From positions 1 through 51,122 of the forward strand of contig CALQCM020000004.1 in the NCBI GenBank assembly GCA_943329075.2: a DNA stretch of 51,122 bases. The letters are read 5' to 3'. This DNA comes from Chitinophaga pinensis (GTDB lineage Bacteria > Pseudomonadota > Gammaproteobacteria > Burkholderiales > SG8-41). Under the pieces are notes generated by a model. It had not been told where the DNA came from and did not search any database. It was given only the letters and a program-made list of their open reading frames with translations. Below are positions 16,731-24,851 of this stretch, in pieces. Each line of letters opens with the position of its first letter. Position 1 is the first letter of the stretch. Both the position numbers and the translations under genes were made by a program.

Positions 16731-17687
16731 TTACGGCCGTTTTCCCGCGACGTGGTGGGTGACGACATCGAGCACGCGCACGCCGCTGTCGGTTTTGACT
16801 TCGGTGCGCACCACCGCGATGGTTTTGCCGGCATGCACGACGCGTGATTTAACGGCCAGCGTTTTGCCGCGGCCGGGGCTGATGTAGCAGGCCGATATGT
16901 TCGACAGCAGCATATGCGCGGGTGCGGCCACGCAGGCGCAACGCGCGGCAATGCCCACCGAGATGCCCCCTTGCACGTGGCCGACGCGGTTGCCCAGATG
17001 CGGGCCCACCGCGAAACGCGTGCGCGCGCCGTCGCGCGTGCGCAGCGGCAGACCGCCCCAGAAATGCTGGATGAAGGCGGGCTGCACCGCCGCCCTGTTC
17101 AGGGCGGTCTGGCAGGCGCGGAATATCGGCCGCTCGTCGGAGGTGAGTTCTTTTTCCGTCAGTGCCACCGGTTGCGGCGGTGTGGCGTACTGCCATGGCA
17201 AAGGTGCTAGTTCCACGCCGGGGGGCGGATCCAGCGCGGCGAATTCTGCGCTGGCATGACAGATGATGCCGCTGTCGGTGGTGAGGGTGGCGCCGGCCAG
17301 CAGTTGGGGCACCGCGGTGCCGGCAAAAGCGCCCAGCGGTTGCGCGATCGCGTGTGCGTCGCCGATCGCCGGCAGGCCGGTGAACTGCATTTGCAAATGC
17401 AGCGTGGCAAGCCGCGCACCGTCGGCGACCTGGCTGCGCGTGGCGGTGGCGAGCGAACTGTCGGCGAGCAAGCACAGGGCGGTGAGATCGAGCAGCCCGT
17501 TGGCGTCGCGCGTGTGCGGCGCGTGCGGCACCGACATGGCGACGCTCGCACCGTTGATGCGCGGCAGCGCCATATCGAGAAAGTAGCCGGCGAAATGCAG
17601 ACCGGGTATGCGGTTGCCGGCGATGCCGCGCAGGACCTGCGCGCGGATCGCTGCGGCTTCAGGGTATGGCTGTGTTTTTTTGTGCAT
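16731..17687 (-). CDS. Acyl-CoA thioesterase-like hotdog-fold protein
   Basis: A 318-residue protein with two successive hotdog-like halves. The C-terminal half contains the pattern H-V-Q-G-G-I-S-V-G-I-A near 235, followed by a segment ending V-R-V-L-D-V-V-T-H-H, as in PaaI-type and double-hotdog thioesterases that hydrolyse acyl-CoA. The first half (about 40-140) includes L-P-R-I-N-G-A-S-V-A-M. I start at the ATG at 17687 (MHKKTQPYPE); the frame extends upstream into the MFS gene and those residues look non-coding. It is 10 bp after the MFS gene on the same strand, so the two probably form an operon. The substrate is unknown. Confidence 0.7.
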   Translation of the reverse strand: MHKKTQPYPEAAAIRAQVLRGIAGNRIPGLHFAGYFLDMALPRINGASVAMSVPHAPHTRDANGLLDLTALCLLADSSLATATRSQVADGARLATLHLQMQFTGLPAIGDAHAIAQPLGAFAGTAVPQLLAGATLTTDSGIICHASAEFAALDPPPGVELAPLPWQYATPPQPVALTEKELTSDERPIFRACQTALNRAAVQPAFIQHFWGGLPLRTRDGARTRFAVGPHLGNRVGHVQGGISVGIAARCACVAAPAHMLLSNISACYISPGRGKTLAVKSRVVHAGKTIAVVRTEVKTDSGVRVLDVVTHHVAGKRP

Positions 17688-17697
17688 GGGTTGTTTT

Positions 17698-18948
17698 CTA
17701 GGAGGTCGTTTCAATGCCAAGCCGCGCATAGGTTTCGCGCATGTGCAGACGCAGACGCGGCAGCTGGTGAGCAAGATACAACGCGCCGGTCAAACAGACA
17801 ATGCCGCCGACCAGCAGCGTATGCGTGGCACCGATGCGGTCGGCCAGCGCGCCGGCGAGCATGGCGCCCAGCGGTACCACGCCAAGGAAGGCCGCCGTGT
17901 AAAGGCTCATGACGCGGCCGCGTTTGTCGTCTTCGACGATGGTCTGCAGAATCATGTTGATCGATACCGAGGTGACCAGAATGCTGCCGCCGATCACCGC
18001 CATCAGCGCCAGCGACAGCGGCAGCGCGCGCGATTGTGACAGTGCAACCAGCGCGCAACCGGCGAGCAGCGCCGCGGAGAGAATAAAACGCAGGAGGCCG
18101 CGCACGTTGCCGCGCGAGGCCAGAAACAGCGTGGCGCACACCGCGCCGCAACCGGCCGCACCGACGAGAAAACCGAGCGTCTGCGCGTTGCCGTCGAAGG
18201 CCTCGTGTACCACCGCGGGCATCAGCGTGCTGTACGGCGCCGCGGTCAGCGCGATGAGCGACAACACGGTAAGCAGCGCGCGGATCGGCACGCTGCGCCA
18301 CGCATAGAGCACGCCGTCGGCGATGCCGCGCAGCGCCGGCGGATGCGATGCAGCGATCTGCTGCGGACTGACGCGGATGAAGGCAAAGCTCACCAGCACC
18401 GCGACATAGGTGATGGCGTTGATCAAAAAGCAGGTCGCTTCGCTGAACCAGGCGATCAGGAGGCCGGCCACCGCAGGGCCGACCAGGCGGCCGCAATTGG
18501 CGACCAGTGAGGTGGTGGCGACCGCGTTCGGCAGATCCTGTTTGTCGCCGATCAATTCGAGTAGATAAGCATGCCGCACCGGCAGTTCAACGGCGACGCA
18601 CAAGCCTAGCATCACGGTCAGCGCAATGACATGCCAGACCTCGATCCAGCCGCCGTAGGCGAGCACGGCCAGCGCAATGGCCTGCAGCATTTCCAGTACC
18701 TGGGTGGCCAGCATCATGCGGTGCCGGTTAAAGCGGTCGGCCCAGATGCCCGCCACCGGCGCCAGCAGCAGCACCGGCACATTGGCGGCGAAGCTCAACA
18801 CGCCGAGCAATGTTGCGGAGCCGGTGAGTTTGTAAACCAGCCAGCTGACGGCGATTTGCTGTATCCAGTAGCCGACCAGCGCGCACGACTGGCCGGCGAC
18901 GAAATAAGCGAAATTACGGTGGCGCAGGGCGCGCAGGGGTGACGGCAT
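17698..18948 (-). CDS. MFS transporter (EntS/MFS_3-like)
   Basis: A 416-residue major facilitator with about twelve hydrophobic helices. The N-terminus (PLRALRHRNFAYFVAGQ...GYWIQQIAVSWLVY) and the loop-2/3 motif G-I-W-A-D-R-F-N-R-H-R (about 65-75) are typical of the MFS_3/EntS group, which exports siderophores and other small molecules. It is divergent from the TPR protein gene and lies directly upstream of the thioesterase gene. The exported compound cannot be inferred. Confidence 0.85.
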   Translation of the reverse strand: MPSPLRALRHRNFAYFVAGQSCALVGYWIQQIAVSWLVYKLTGSATLLGVLSFAANVPVLLLAPVAGIWADRFNRHRMMLATQVLEMLQAIALAVLAYGGWIEVWHVIALTVMLGLCVAVELPVRHAYLLELIGDKQDLPNAVATTSLVANCGRLVGPAVAGLLIAWFSEATCFLINAITYVAVLVSFAFIRVSPQQIAASHPPALRGIADGVLYAWRSVPIRALLTVLSLIALTAAPYSTLMPAVVHEAFDGNAQTLGFLVGAAGCGAVCATLFLASRGNVRGLLRFILSAALLAGCALVALSQSRALPLSLALMAVIGGSILVTSVSINMILQTIVEDDKRGRVMSLYTAAFLGVVPLGAMLAGALADRIGATHTLLVGGIVCLTGALYLAHQLPRLRLHMRETYARLGIETTS

Positions 18949-19014
18949 GGCAGCGGGATTTTAGGGCAATGATCCGAGTGTGGCTATGCCGGCTAAGGCG
19001 TGTGCCGAGTCTGT

Positions 19015-19020
19015 CATAAT
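19015..19020 (+). promoter_or_regulatory. Possible -10 box of the TPR/glycosyltransferase-like gene
   Basis: CATAAT at 19015-19020 lies eight bases before the ATG at 19028 in the short divergent spacer. No good -35 is visible upstream. If used, the transcript would be nearly leaderless. Confidence 0.25.
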
Positions 19021-19027
19021 CGTGCGC

Positions 19028-20386
19028 ATGAATGACGGCGATAAAAAACACCGGGCCGACCAACTGCTGACGGAAGCGGCACAGCAGATCGAGCATGGCG
19101 ACTATGAACGCACGCTCGCCTGTTGCGAAGAAGTGCTGGTGCTGATTCCGGATGACGTTGATGCGCTGGTGACGCTCGGTCGCGTCGCCATGCTGCAGTA
19201 CCGCTGGCAGGATGCGATTGAAATATTCGACCGCGCATTGAGCCGTCGCGTCGATCCGTGGACGCTGGCCAATCTCGGCAGTTGCTACTGGAAGACCGGC
19301 GACCTCGATCAGGCCGAATACTGTCTGCGCGGTACGCTCGAGTTGGAACCCGGGCTGACGGCGGCACGCGTCGGACTGGCGACGGTGATGCACGCGCGTG
19401 GACGGTTTGACGAATCGCTGGTTGAGCTTGATGCGGCGGCCGGCACTGATCCGGACGATTTTCAGATCGACAGCCGGCGCGGTTGCACGCTGGCGCAGCT
19501 TGAACGTTACGACGAGGCGCAGGCCGCGTTTGGACGCGCGGTGGTGCAGGCCGGCAAATTCAGTTATCCGCGGCTGGTTGTATTCGACCGCGCCTGCTGG
19601 GACAAGGTCAGTGCGCCTGACCAGGTGATCGAACCGCCGCAGGTCGCGTTTTCGACCGGCGACGTGAAGAATGCCGGCGGCCACGTTACGCTGATTTCCT
19701 GCAATCCGCCCTATGTGCGCAAATTCGGCTTTGCGTTTCTGCGGTCTTACGCAAAGCACGCGCCGGGTGCCGGTGCGCTGCATCTGCATATCTACGATCC
19801 GGACCAGACCATCATCGACGAGGTGCGAGCTCTGGCGCGGGAATGCGGGTTCGCGAATTTTGTCGTCACCACCGAGGTCAGCCCGTTTCCATTGGAGCGA
19901 CCACTGCAGCGCCGTGCCTACTATGCCTGCGGCCGGCTCGTACACATGGGTTATTGGTTAAAGCGCTATGCGCGGCCGGTGTTGAGTCTCGATGTCGACT
20001 TCATTGTCGAGGATCGTCTGGACACTTTTGTGGCGGCGGCGGCCGGCGCCGACCTTGCGCTCAATCCGCGCGTGCCGATCGATTCGCCCTGGCTCGACAT
20101 CATCGCCAACATCATCGTCGCCAATCCGACGCCGGCGGCGCTCGGCTATTTTTCAGCGGTGCGCAATTACGTGATGACGATGCTGGAGCGCGAGCCGGAA
20201 TCCTGGCTGGTCGATCAAAGTGCGCTGTATTGCGTGCTGGTGATGATGCGCCGCTACGCCACCGAGCCGTCGATCGCATGGCTGTCGTCCGACGCCGCGC
20301 AGGACCGGCTGTGGCACATGGGACATGCCTACGAACACCTGCTGCTGGATCCGCGCTACCGCAAGTACGCTGCCGCCGAAGCGTGA
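19028..20386 (+). CDS. TPR protein fused to a GT-A-like glycosyltransferase domain
   Basis: A 452-residue protein. Residues 5-180 form tetratricopeptide repeats, seen as alternating patterns such as A-L-V-T-L-G-R-V-A, G-D-L-D-Q-A-E-Y-C-L and Y-D-E-A-Q-A-A-F. From about 215 a second domain begins with a strand and the N-P-P-Y motif. It contains D-V-D at 322-324, D-Q-S-A-L at 396-400 and H-M-G-H at 430-433. A DxD followed by a DQ-x-x-L helix and a late histidine is the arrangement of metal-dependent GT-A nucleotide-sugar transferases. I cannot name a family. The convergent neighbour, 15 bp away, makes UDP-xylose, a possible donor. The start ATG at 19028 is favoured over an upstream one in the divergent promoter. 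Confidence 0.7.
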   Translation: MNDGDKKHRADQLLTEAAQQIEHGDYERTLACCEEVLVLIPDDVDALVTLGRVAMLQYRWQDAIEIFDRALSRRVDPWTLANLGSCYWKTGDLDQAEYCLRGTLELEPGLTAARVGLATVMHARGRFDESLVELDAAAGTDPDDFQIDSRRGCTLAQLERYDEAQAAFGRAVVQAGKFSYPRLVVFDRACWDKVSAPDQVIEPPQVAFSTGDVKNAGGHVTLISCNPPYVRKFGFAFLRSYAKHAPGAGALHLHIYDPDQTIIDEVRALARECGFANFVVTTEVSPFPLERPLQRRAYYACGRLVHMGYWLKRYARPVLSLDVDFIVEDRLDTFVAAAAGADLALNPRVPIDSPWLDIIANIIVANPTPAALGYFSAVRNYVMTMLEREPESWLVDQSALYCVLVMMRRYATEPSIAWLSSDAAQDRLWHMGHAYEHLLLDPRYRKYAAAEA

Positions 20387-20401
20387 CGGCACTACAAACG
20401 C

Positions 20402-21337
20402 TTACGCCAGCTTGCGCCTGAAATAGGCAATGGTTTCGCGCAGGCCGTCGTCAAGCGGCGTGTGCGGCTGCCAGTCGAGCGTTTTTTGCGCCAGCGAGAT
20501 ATCGGGCTGGCGTTGTTGCGGATCGTCGGCCACGGCCGGCTTGAATGTGAGTCTGGAGCGCGAGGCGGTCAGCGCGAGAATTTTTTCGGCCAGTGCGCCG
20601 ACGGAAATTTCTGCCGGGTTGCCCAGGTTGACGGGGCCGGTGAAGCCGTCGGCGCTGTCCATCAATCGAACCAGTCCGTCGATCAGATCATCGACGTAAC
20701 AGAACGAGCGCGATTGCGAGCCGTCACCATAAATCGTGATGTCTTCGCCGCGCAGCGCCTGCACGATGAAGTTGCTGACCACGCGGCCGTCGTTCGGATG
20801 CATGTTCGGGCCGTAGGTATTGAAGATGCGCGCCACCTTGATGCCGACGCCATGCTGGCGGTGATAATCGAAAAACAGGGTTTCGGCGCAGCGCTTGCCT
20901 TCGTCGTAACAACTGCGCAGGCCGATCGGGTTGACGTGGCCGAGGTAATCCTCCGTCTGCGGATGCACCTCCGGGTCGCCATAGACCTCGGAAGTCGAAG
21001 CCTGCAGGATGCGCGCCTTGACGCGCTTTGCCAGCCCCAGCATGTTGATGGCGCCGTGCACCGAGGTCTTGGTCGTTTGCACCGGATCGAATTGATAGTG
21101 CACGGGCGAAGCCGGGCAGGCGAGGTTGTAGATCTGCTCGACTTCGACATAAAGCGGGAAGGTGATGTCGTGGCGCATCAGTTCGAAGTACGGTTTGCCG
21201 GCCAGATGCGCGATGTTTTGTTTGCTGCCGGTGAAAAAATTGTCGGCGCACAACACATCGTTGCCGGTCGCGAGCAGTTTTTCGCAGAGATGCGAGCCGA
21301 GAAAGCCGGCGCCGCCGGTAACAAGAATTTTTTTCAC
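20402..21337 (-). CDS. UDP-glucuronate decarboxylase (UDP-xylose synthase)
   Basis: Extended SDR of 311 residues. GGAGFLGSH is at 8-16, the catalytic serine block TSEVYGDP and Y-D-E-G-K (YxxxK) follow, and [11 protein letters not shown] is also present. T-S-E-V-Y-G-D-P together with Y-D-E-G-K-R is characteristic of UXS enzymes, which decarboxylate UDP-glucuronate to UDP-xylose or its 4-keto intermediate. It is shorter than eukaryotic UXS because it lacks the membrane stalk, as usual in bacteria. It converges on the TPR/GT-like gene. A 98-bp tandem repeat begins 63 bp upstream of its start. Confidence 0.88.
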   Translation of the reverse strand: MKKILVTGGAGFLGSHLCEKLLATGNDVLCADNFFTGSKQNIAHLAGKPYFELMRHDITFPLYVEVEQIYNLACPASPVHYQFDPVQTTKTSVHGAINMLGLAKRVKARILQASTSEVYGDPEVHPQTEDYLGHVNPIGLRSCYDEGKRCAETLFFDYHRQHGVGIKVARIFNTYGPNMHPNDGRVVSNFIVQALRGEDITIYGDGSQSRSFCYVDDLIDGLVRLMDSADGFTGPVNLGNPAEISVGALAEKILALTASRSRLTFKPAVADDPQQRQPDISLAQKTLDWQPHTPLDDGLRETIAYFRRKLA

Positions 21338-21400
21338 GCGTGGTCTTTCTGGATTTTCGTCGTGGCATTGTATTGGATTGGTCGCAGGGTGGCTACGCGG

Positions 21401-21644
21401 CGCGCGGACACGTTACCGGCGTAGCCGGCCGCTTGCGGGCAGCGCGCCATGCACTCGCTCCCGCCCCGGATCGCTACGCGAACGCCGTGTCGCGAGGGCG
21501 CGCGGACACGTTACCGGCGCAGCCGGCCGCTTGCGGGTAGCGCGCCATGCACTCGCTCCCGCCCCGGATCGCTACGCGAACGCCGTGTCGCGAGTGCGCG
21601 CGGACGCGTTACCGGCGCAGCCGCCTGCTTGCGGGCAGCGCGCC
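21401..21644. repeat. 98-bp tandem repeat, 2.5 copies
   Basis: Unit 1 is 21401-21498, unit 2 is 21499-21596 and a half unit is 21597-21644. Units 1 and 2 differ at only about three positions. Each unit carries a dyad around CCGGCGTAGCCGG and a TTGCGGG element. The period is not a multiple of three, so coding use is unlikely, although long frames run through by chance of high GC. It lies between uxs and an MFS gene. Near-identity points to recent duplication by slippage or unequal exchange. Confidence 0.92.
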
Positions 21645-21656
21645 CTCTGCTATATT
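21629..21656 (+). promoter_or_regulatory. Candidate promoter at the end of the tandem repeat
   Basis: TTGCGG (21629-21634) in the last, partial repeat unit is followed 16 bp later by TATATT (21651-21656), just outside the repeat. The MFS start is 40 bp further on. The same TTGCGG lies in each full unit, but only the last has a -10 box behind it. Confidence 0.45.
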
Positions 21657-21695
21657 CGGTTTCCCGTTTTCTTGATATCGAGCGCCGGCGCGGCA

Positions 21696-22841
21696 ATGAA
21701 CGTCACTCTGATTCTGCTGGTCGTCTTGTGCAACATCACCTGCCTGCGCGCCAGCCGCATACTCGTATCATTGTTCGCGATCGATCTGGGCGCCGAGCAG
21801 TACGTGATCGGCTTGATGATCGCGCTCTATGCGCTGTTTCCGGCGCTGCTGGCGGTTTATTCCGGGCGTCTGTCCGACCGCATCGGCCCGCGTCTGCCGA
21901 TGATCGCCGGCTCGGCGGGACTCGTCGCCGGGCTGCTGATTCCGTATGTGTGGCCAACGATGCCGGCGTTGTGCGTGTCGGCCGCGCTGTTCGGCATGTC
22001 GTTTATTTTTTACCATGTTTCGGTGCAGAACCTGCTCGGCACCATCAGCAGTGACGGGAACCGCACGCGCAATTTCAGCAATTACAGCCTGATGATTGCG
22101 GCCGGCGGTTTCCTCGGCCCGTTGTCTGCGGGCTTTTCGATCGATCATGCCGGTTATCGCGAGACTTATCTGTATCTCGCGCTGACGGCCTTGGTCCCGC
22201 TGGTGCTGCTGGCAACCTCGGCCGGCCTGCGCAGTGCGGCGCCAAAGCTGAAATCGCCGGCTGCTGCCAGAGACGAAGCACGCGCCACAAGCAATCTATT
22301 GCGCCACCGGCCATTGCGCAGTCCGCTGATCGGCAGCGCCGCGGTGCTCACCGGCACCGACCTCTTCCAGTTCTATATGCCGATCTACGGCCATTCGATC
22401 GGACTGTCGGCATCGCAGAGCGGTTTTGTCTTGAGCGTGGTCGGTATCGCGGCCTTCGTCGTGCGCATCGGCATGCCGGCGCTGGTGCGGCGCACCGGCG
22501 AGGCGGCGTTGCTCGCATGGTCGCTGTTTCTCGGTGCCGCGGCGTTTGTGGTGTTTCCGCTGTTCAAGGACGTTGCGGTATTGACGGGGTTCGCGTTTCT
22601 GCTCGGGTTGAGCCTGGGTTGCGGTCAGCCGCTGTCGACCATCCTGATTTATGCAAATTCGCCGGCGGGGCGCACCGGCGAAGCGCTGGGTTTGCGTCTG
22701 GCATTGAACAATGCGACGCATGTGCTGATTCCGCTGATGGCCGGATCGATCGGCTCGGTGTTCGGCATCGGCCCCGTGTTCTGGATCAACGCGATGATGC
22801 TCGCCGGAGGCGGCACGCTGGTACGCCGTGCCAGTGCATAA
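21696..22841 (+). CDS. MFS transporter
   Basis: A 381-residue major facilitator with about twelve helices. The loop motif G-R-L-S-D-R-I-G-P-R near residues 56-65 is the conserved MFS motif A. The first helix begins within a few residues of the ATG at 21696. The long open frame upstream runs through the tandem repeat and is not plausible protein. The loop between helices 6 and 7 contains a Lys/Ala/Arg-rich stretch (about 185-205). The 2-hydroxyacid dehydrogenase gene starts 25 bp downstream, so the two may be co-transcribed and the substrate may be an organic acid. Confidence 0.85.
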   Translation: MNVTLILLVVLCNITCLRASRILVSLFAIDLGAEQYVIGLMIALYALFPALLAVYSGRLSDRIGPRLPMIAGSAGLVAGLLIPYVWPTMPALCVSAALFGMSFIFYHVSVQNLLGTISSDGNRTRNFSNYSLMIAAGGFLGPLSAGFSIDHAGYRETYLYLALTALVPLVLLATSAGLRSAAPKLKSPAAARDEARATSNLLRHRPLRSPLIGSAAVLTGTDLFQFYMPIYGHSIGLSASQSGFVLSVVGIAAFVVRIGMPALVRRTGEAALLAWSLFLGAAAFVVFPLFKDVAVLTGFAFLLGLSLGCGQPLSTILIYANSPAGRTGEALGLRLALNNATHVLIPLMAGSIGSVFGIGPVFWINAMMLAGGGTLVRRASA

Positions 22842-22866
22842 TGGAGGTTTTCGGGGGGAATAAAAC

Positions 22867-23838
22867 ATGAAGATTGCCGTCATCGATGATTATCAGGATG
22901 CGTTCAGCAAGCTCGCCTGCGCGGCGCACCTGAAGGGACACGAGATCAAGATTTTTCGCGATACCGAAAAGGACCCCGCCAAATTCGCCGCGCGGTTGCA
23001 AGGTTACGAAGCGCTGATCATGACGCAGCAGCGCTCACCGCTGCCGAAAGCATTGGTCGATCAATTACCGGCCAGCCTGAAACTGCTGTGCAACACCGGC
23101 CGCAACGTCGGCCATATCGATCTGGCCGCCTGCACGGCGCGCGGCATGATCGTCGCGGCAGCTGGTGGCGGCCTGCCGAATGCGACGGCCGAACTGACCT
23201 GGGGCCTGATTCTGGCCAGCCTGCGCAGCATTCCGCAGGAAGTGCAGCAATTGAAACAGGGTGTCTGGCAGACCACTGTGGGTACTGGCGTGCACGGCAA
23301 GACGCTGGGCATTTACGCGCCGGGCAAGATCGGCAGTGTGACTGCGCAGGTCGGCCGCGCCTTCGGCATGAAGGTGACCTGCTGGGGGCGCGATGCCTCA
23401 AAGGCAAAAGCGAAAGAACTCGGTTATGAAGTGCCGGCCAGCCGCGAAGCGTTTTTCGCCGGGGCCGATGTGCTGTGTCTGCATATTCCGTTGAACAAAG
23501 AGACGCGCGGCATCGTCACTGCGATGGACCTCGCGCAGATGAAACCGACCGCGCTGCTGGTTAACACCAGCCGTGCCGGCCTGATCGCCGACGGCGCACT
23601 GGTTGAAGCATTGAAAAAGGGCCGCCCGGGCTTTGCTGCGATCGACGTCTATGAAGAGGAGCCGGTCGTCGGCGGCAATCATCCGTTGCTGAAGATGTCG
23701 AACGTCGTCTGCACGCCGCATCTTGGCTATGTGGAGGCGGGCACCTACGAGAGCTATTTCGGCACGGTGGTCGATAGCATTCTGGCCTACGCCGCGGGCA
23801 AGCCGGTCAATGTGCTCAATCCCGACGTTCTGAAGTAA
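22867..23838 (+). CDS. D-2-hydroxyacid dehydrogenase family protein
   Basis: A 323-residue NAD(P)-dependent enzyme of the D-isomer 2-hydroxyacid family, which interconverts 2-oxo and 2-hydroxy acids. The catalytic arginine is in NTSRAGLI, the glutamate in YEEEPV and the histidine in TPHLGY. The dinucleotide motif reads GIYAPGKIG, so the first Gly of the usual GxGxxG is Ala. A glycine-rich AAAGGGLPNATAE segment precedes it. The start ATG has a GGGGGGAATAAAAC region upstream. A strong terminator follows, separating it from the sigma-factor module. Confidence 0.87.
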   Translation: MKIAVIDDYQDAFSKLACAAHLKGHEIKIFRDTEKDPAKFAARLQGYEALIMTQQRSPLPKALVDQLPASLKLLCNTGRNVGHIDLAACTARGMIVAAAGGGLPNATAELTWGLILASLRSIPQEVQQLKQGVWQTTVGTGVHGKTLGIYAPGKIGSVTAQVGRAFGMKVTCWGRDASKAKAKELGYEVPASREAFFAGADVLCLHIPLNKETRGIVTAMDLAQMKPTALLVNTSRAGLIADGALVEALKKGRPGFAAIDVYEEEPVVGGNHPLLKMSNVVCTPHLGYVEAGTYESYFGTVVDSILAYAAGKPVNVLNPDVLK

Positions 23839-23855
23839 TTCGCCTGTTTTGCCGC

Positions 23856-23891
23856 GGGGGCGTGACCGTCTTGGTCGCGCCCCCGTTTTTT
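23856..23891 (+). terminator. Strong rho-independent terminator after the dehydrogenase gene
   Basis: Twelve-pair stem GGGGGCGTGACC (23856-23867) / GGTCGCGCCCCC (23873-23884) with one T-G pair, loop GTCTT, then a T-run at 23886-23891. It insulates the sigma-factor module downstream. Confidence 0.92.
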
Positions 23892-23903
23892 CGTTGGCCT
23901 CTT

Positions 23904-23930
23904 AACCCCGTTGCGGGTTCTCCTGCGTTT
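23904..23930 (+). promoter_or_regulatory. Candidate ECF-sigma-type promoter
   Basis: AACCCC (23904-23909), 16 bp, then CGTTT (23926-23930). An AAC-containing -35 and a CGT-containing -10 at 16-17 bp are typical of ECF sigma promoters, and this one lies ahead of an operon that encodes an ECF sigma factor. No good housekeeping promoter is visible. Autoregulation is inferred, not shown. Confidence 0.4.
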
Positions 23931-23935
23931 ACAGC

Positions 23936-23958
23936 TTCGACACCGGCGTGGTGTCGAA
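23936..23958 (+). promoter_or_regulatory. Perfect inverted repeat in the leader of the ECF operon
   Basis: TTCGACACC (23936-23944) / GGTGTCGAA (23950-23958) with loop GGCGT, close to the expected transcription start and 15 bp before the first ATG. It could be an operator or an RNA hairpin next to the ribosome-binding site GAGAGAGAG. Confidence 0.5.
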
Positions 23959-23973
23959 CCGAGAGAGAGCAGC

Positions 23974-24783
23974 ATGAACATTCATACGGCAGCCGTCGCG
24001 ATCGCCTTCGCGGTGTTGTCCTGCAATGCCGGCGCAATCGGCAGCTTTGCCGACGTGACGGTCTACGACCGCGCGGAGAACCGCGTATTGCCGGTCTATT
24101 ACCACGCGGGCCGTTATTACGTCGCGGGTACGCCCGGCAACGAATATCAACTCACCATCCGCAACCAGCAGCCCGGCGACATCATGACCGTGGTTTCCGT
24201 CGATGGCATCAATGCGGTTTCGGGTGAAACCGCCGATTGGAACCAGACCGGCTACGTATTCGGGCCAAACACAGGCTATAGCATCAAGGGCTGGCGCAAG
24301 AACCTGCAGCGCGTGGCGCGTTTCTTTTTTACTGCGCTTGACGACAGTTATGCCGCGCGCACCGGGCGGCCGGCCAACGTCGGCGTTATCGGCATTGCGG
24401 TTTTTCGCCGGAAGAGTGAGCCGGCGATCAGCCTTGGCCGCATGAGCGAAGACAAACGCGATGCGGGGCGTGACAGCGCACCGCGTGCCGAAGTGCAGGG
24501 CGCGCCGGCAGAGCGGGCGGCAGGTAATGCCGCTGAAGCCACGCGCGGCGCGGCCGCATCGCCGCCGCAGGCCGCGGATAAAGCGCTTGGCACAGGACAT
24601 GGCGCCAGCGAAACCGCACCGGTGCGTTACACCGGTTTCGAGCGTGCCTCTTCGTCGCCGGACGAGGTCATTACCATTTACTACGACAGTTATCGCAATC
24701 TGCTGGCCCAAGGCGTCATCAGGGCGCCGAACCTGGCGCGGCCGACGCCGTTCCCGGGGCAGTTCGTGCCCGACCCGCGCTGA
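23974..24783 (+). CDS. Secreted protein of unknown function in the ECF operon
   Basis: A 269-residue protein with a signal peptide (MNIHTAAVAIAFAVLSCNAGA, cut about residue 21). The N-terminal domain (about 25-150) has many Tyr, Gly and Val residues and the segments Y-D-R-A-E-N-R-V-L-P-V-Y-Y-H-A-G-R-Y and G-Y-S-I-K-G-W-R-K. An Ala/Arg-rich disordered linker (about 165-225) leads to a short conserved-looking end. I do not recognise a family. It is the first gene of the sigma/anti-sigma operon, so a role in envelope stress or as a regulon member is likely. The start is set by GAGAGAGAGCAGC before the ATG. Confidence 0.65.
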   Translation: MNIHTAAVAIAFAVLSCNAGAIGSFADVTVYDRAENRVLPVYYHAGRYYVAGTPGNEYQLTIRNQQPGDIMTVVSVDGINAVSGETADWNQTGYVFGPNTGYSIKGWRKNLQRVARFFFTALDDSYAARTGRPANVGVIGIAVFRRKSEPAISLGRMSEDKRDAGRDSAPRAEVQGAPAERAAGNAAEATRGAAASPPQAADKALGTGHGASETAPVRYTGFERASSSPDEVITIYYDSYRNLLAQGVIRAPNLARPTPFPGQFVPDPR

Positions 24784-24851
24784 ATTCCGTCCGCGCTTGT
24801 TTCGATATGAGGGTTGCCGCGGCGCAGCGCCTTGCGCATACTCTCGTCGCG

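Noticed and set aside
21401..21644. CRISPR array
   Set aside because: The units are contiguous and nearly identical over their full 98 bp with no unique spacers, so this is a plain tandem repeat.
21162..21695. Long in-frame upstream extension of the second MFS gene through the tandem repeat
   Set aside because: It runs over uxs on the opposite strand and through 98-bp units that shift frame each time. The residues are Arg/Ala-rich, and the MFS fold starts at the ATG at 21696.
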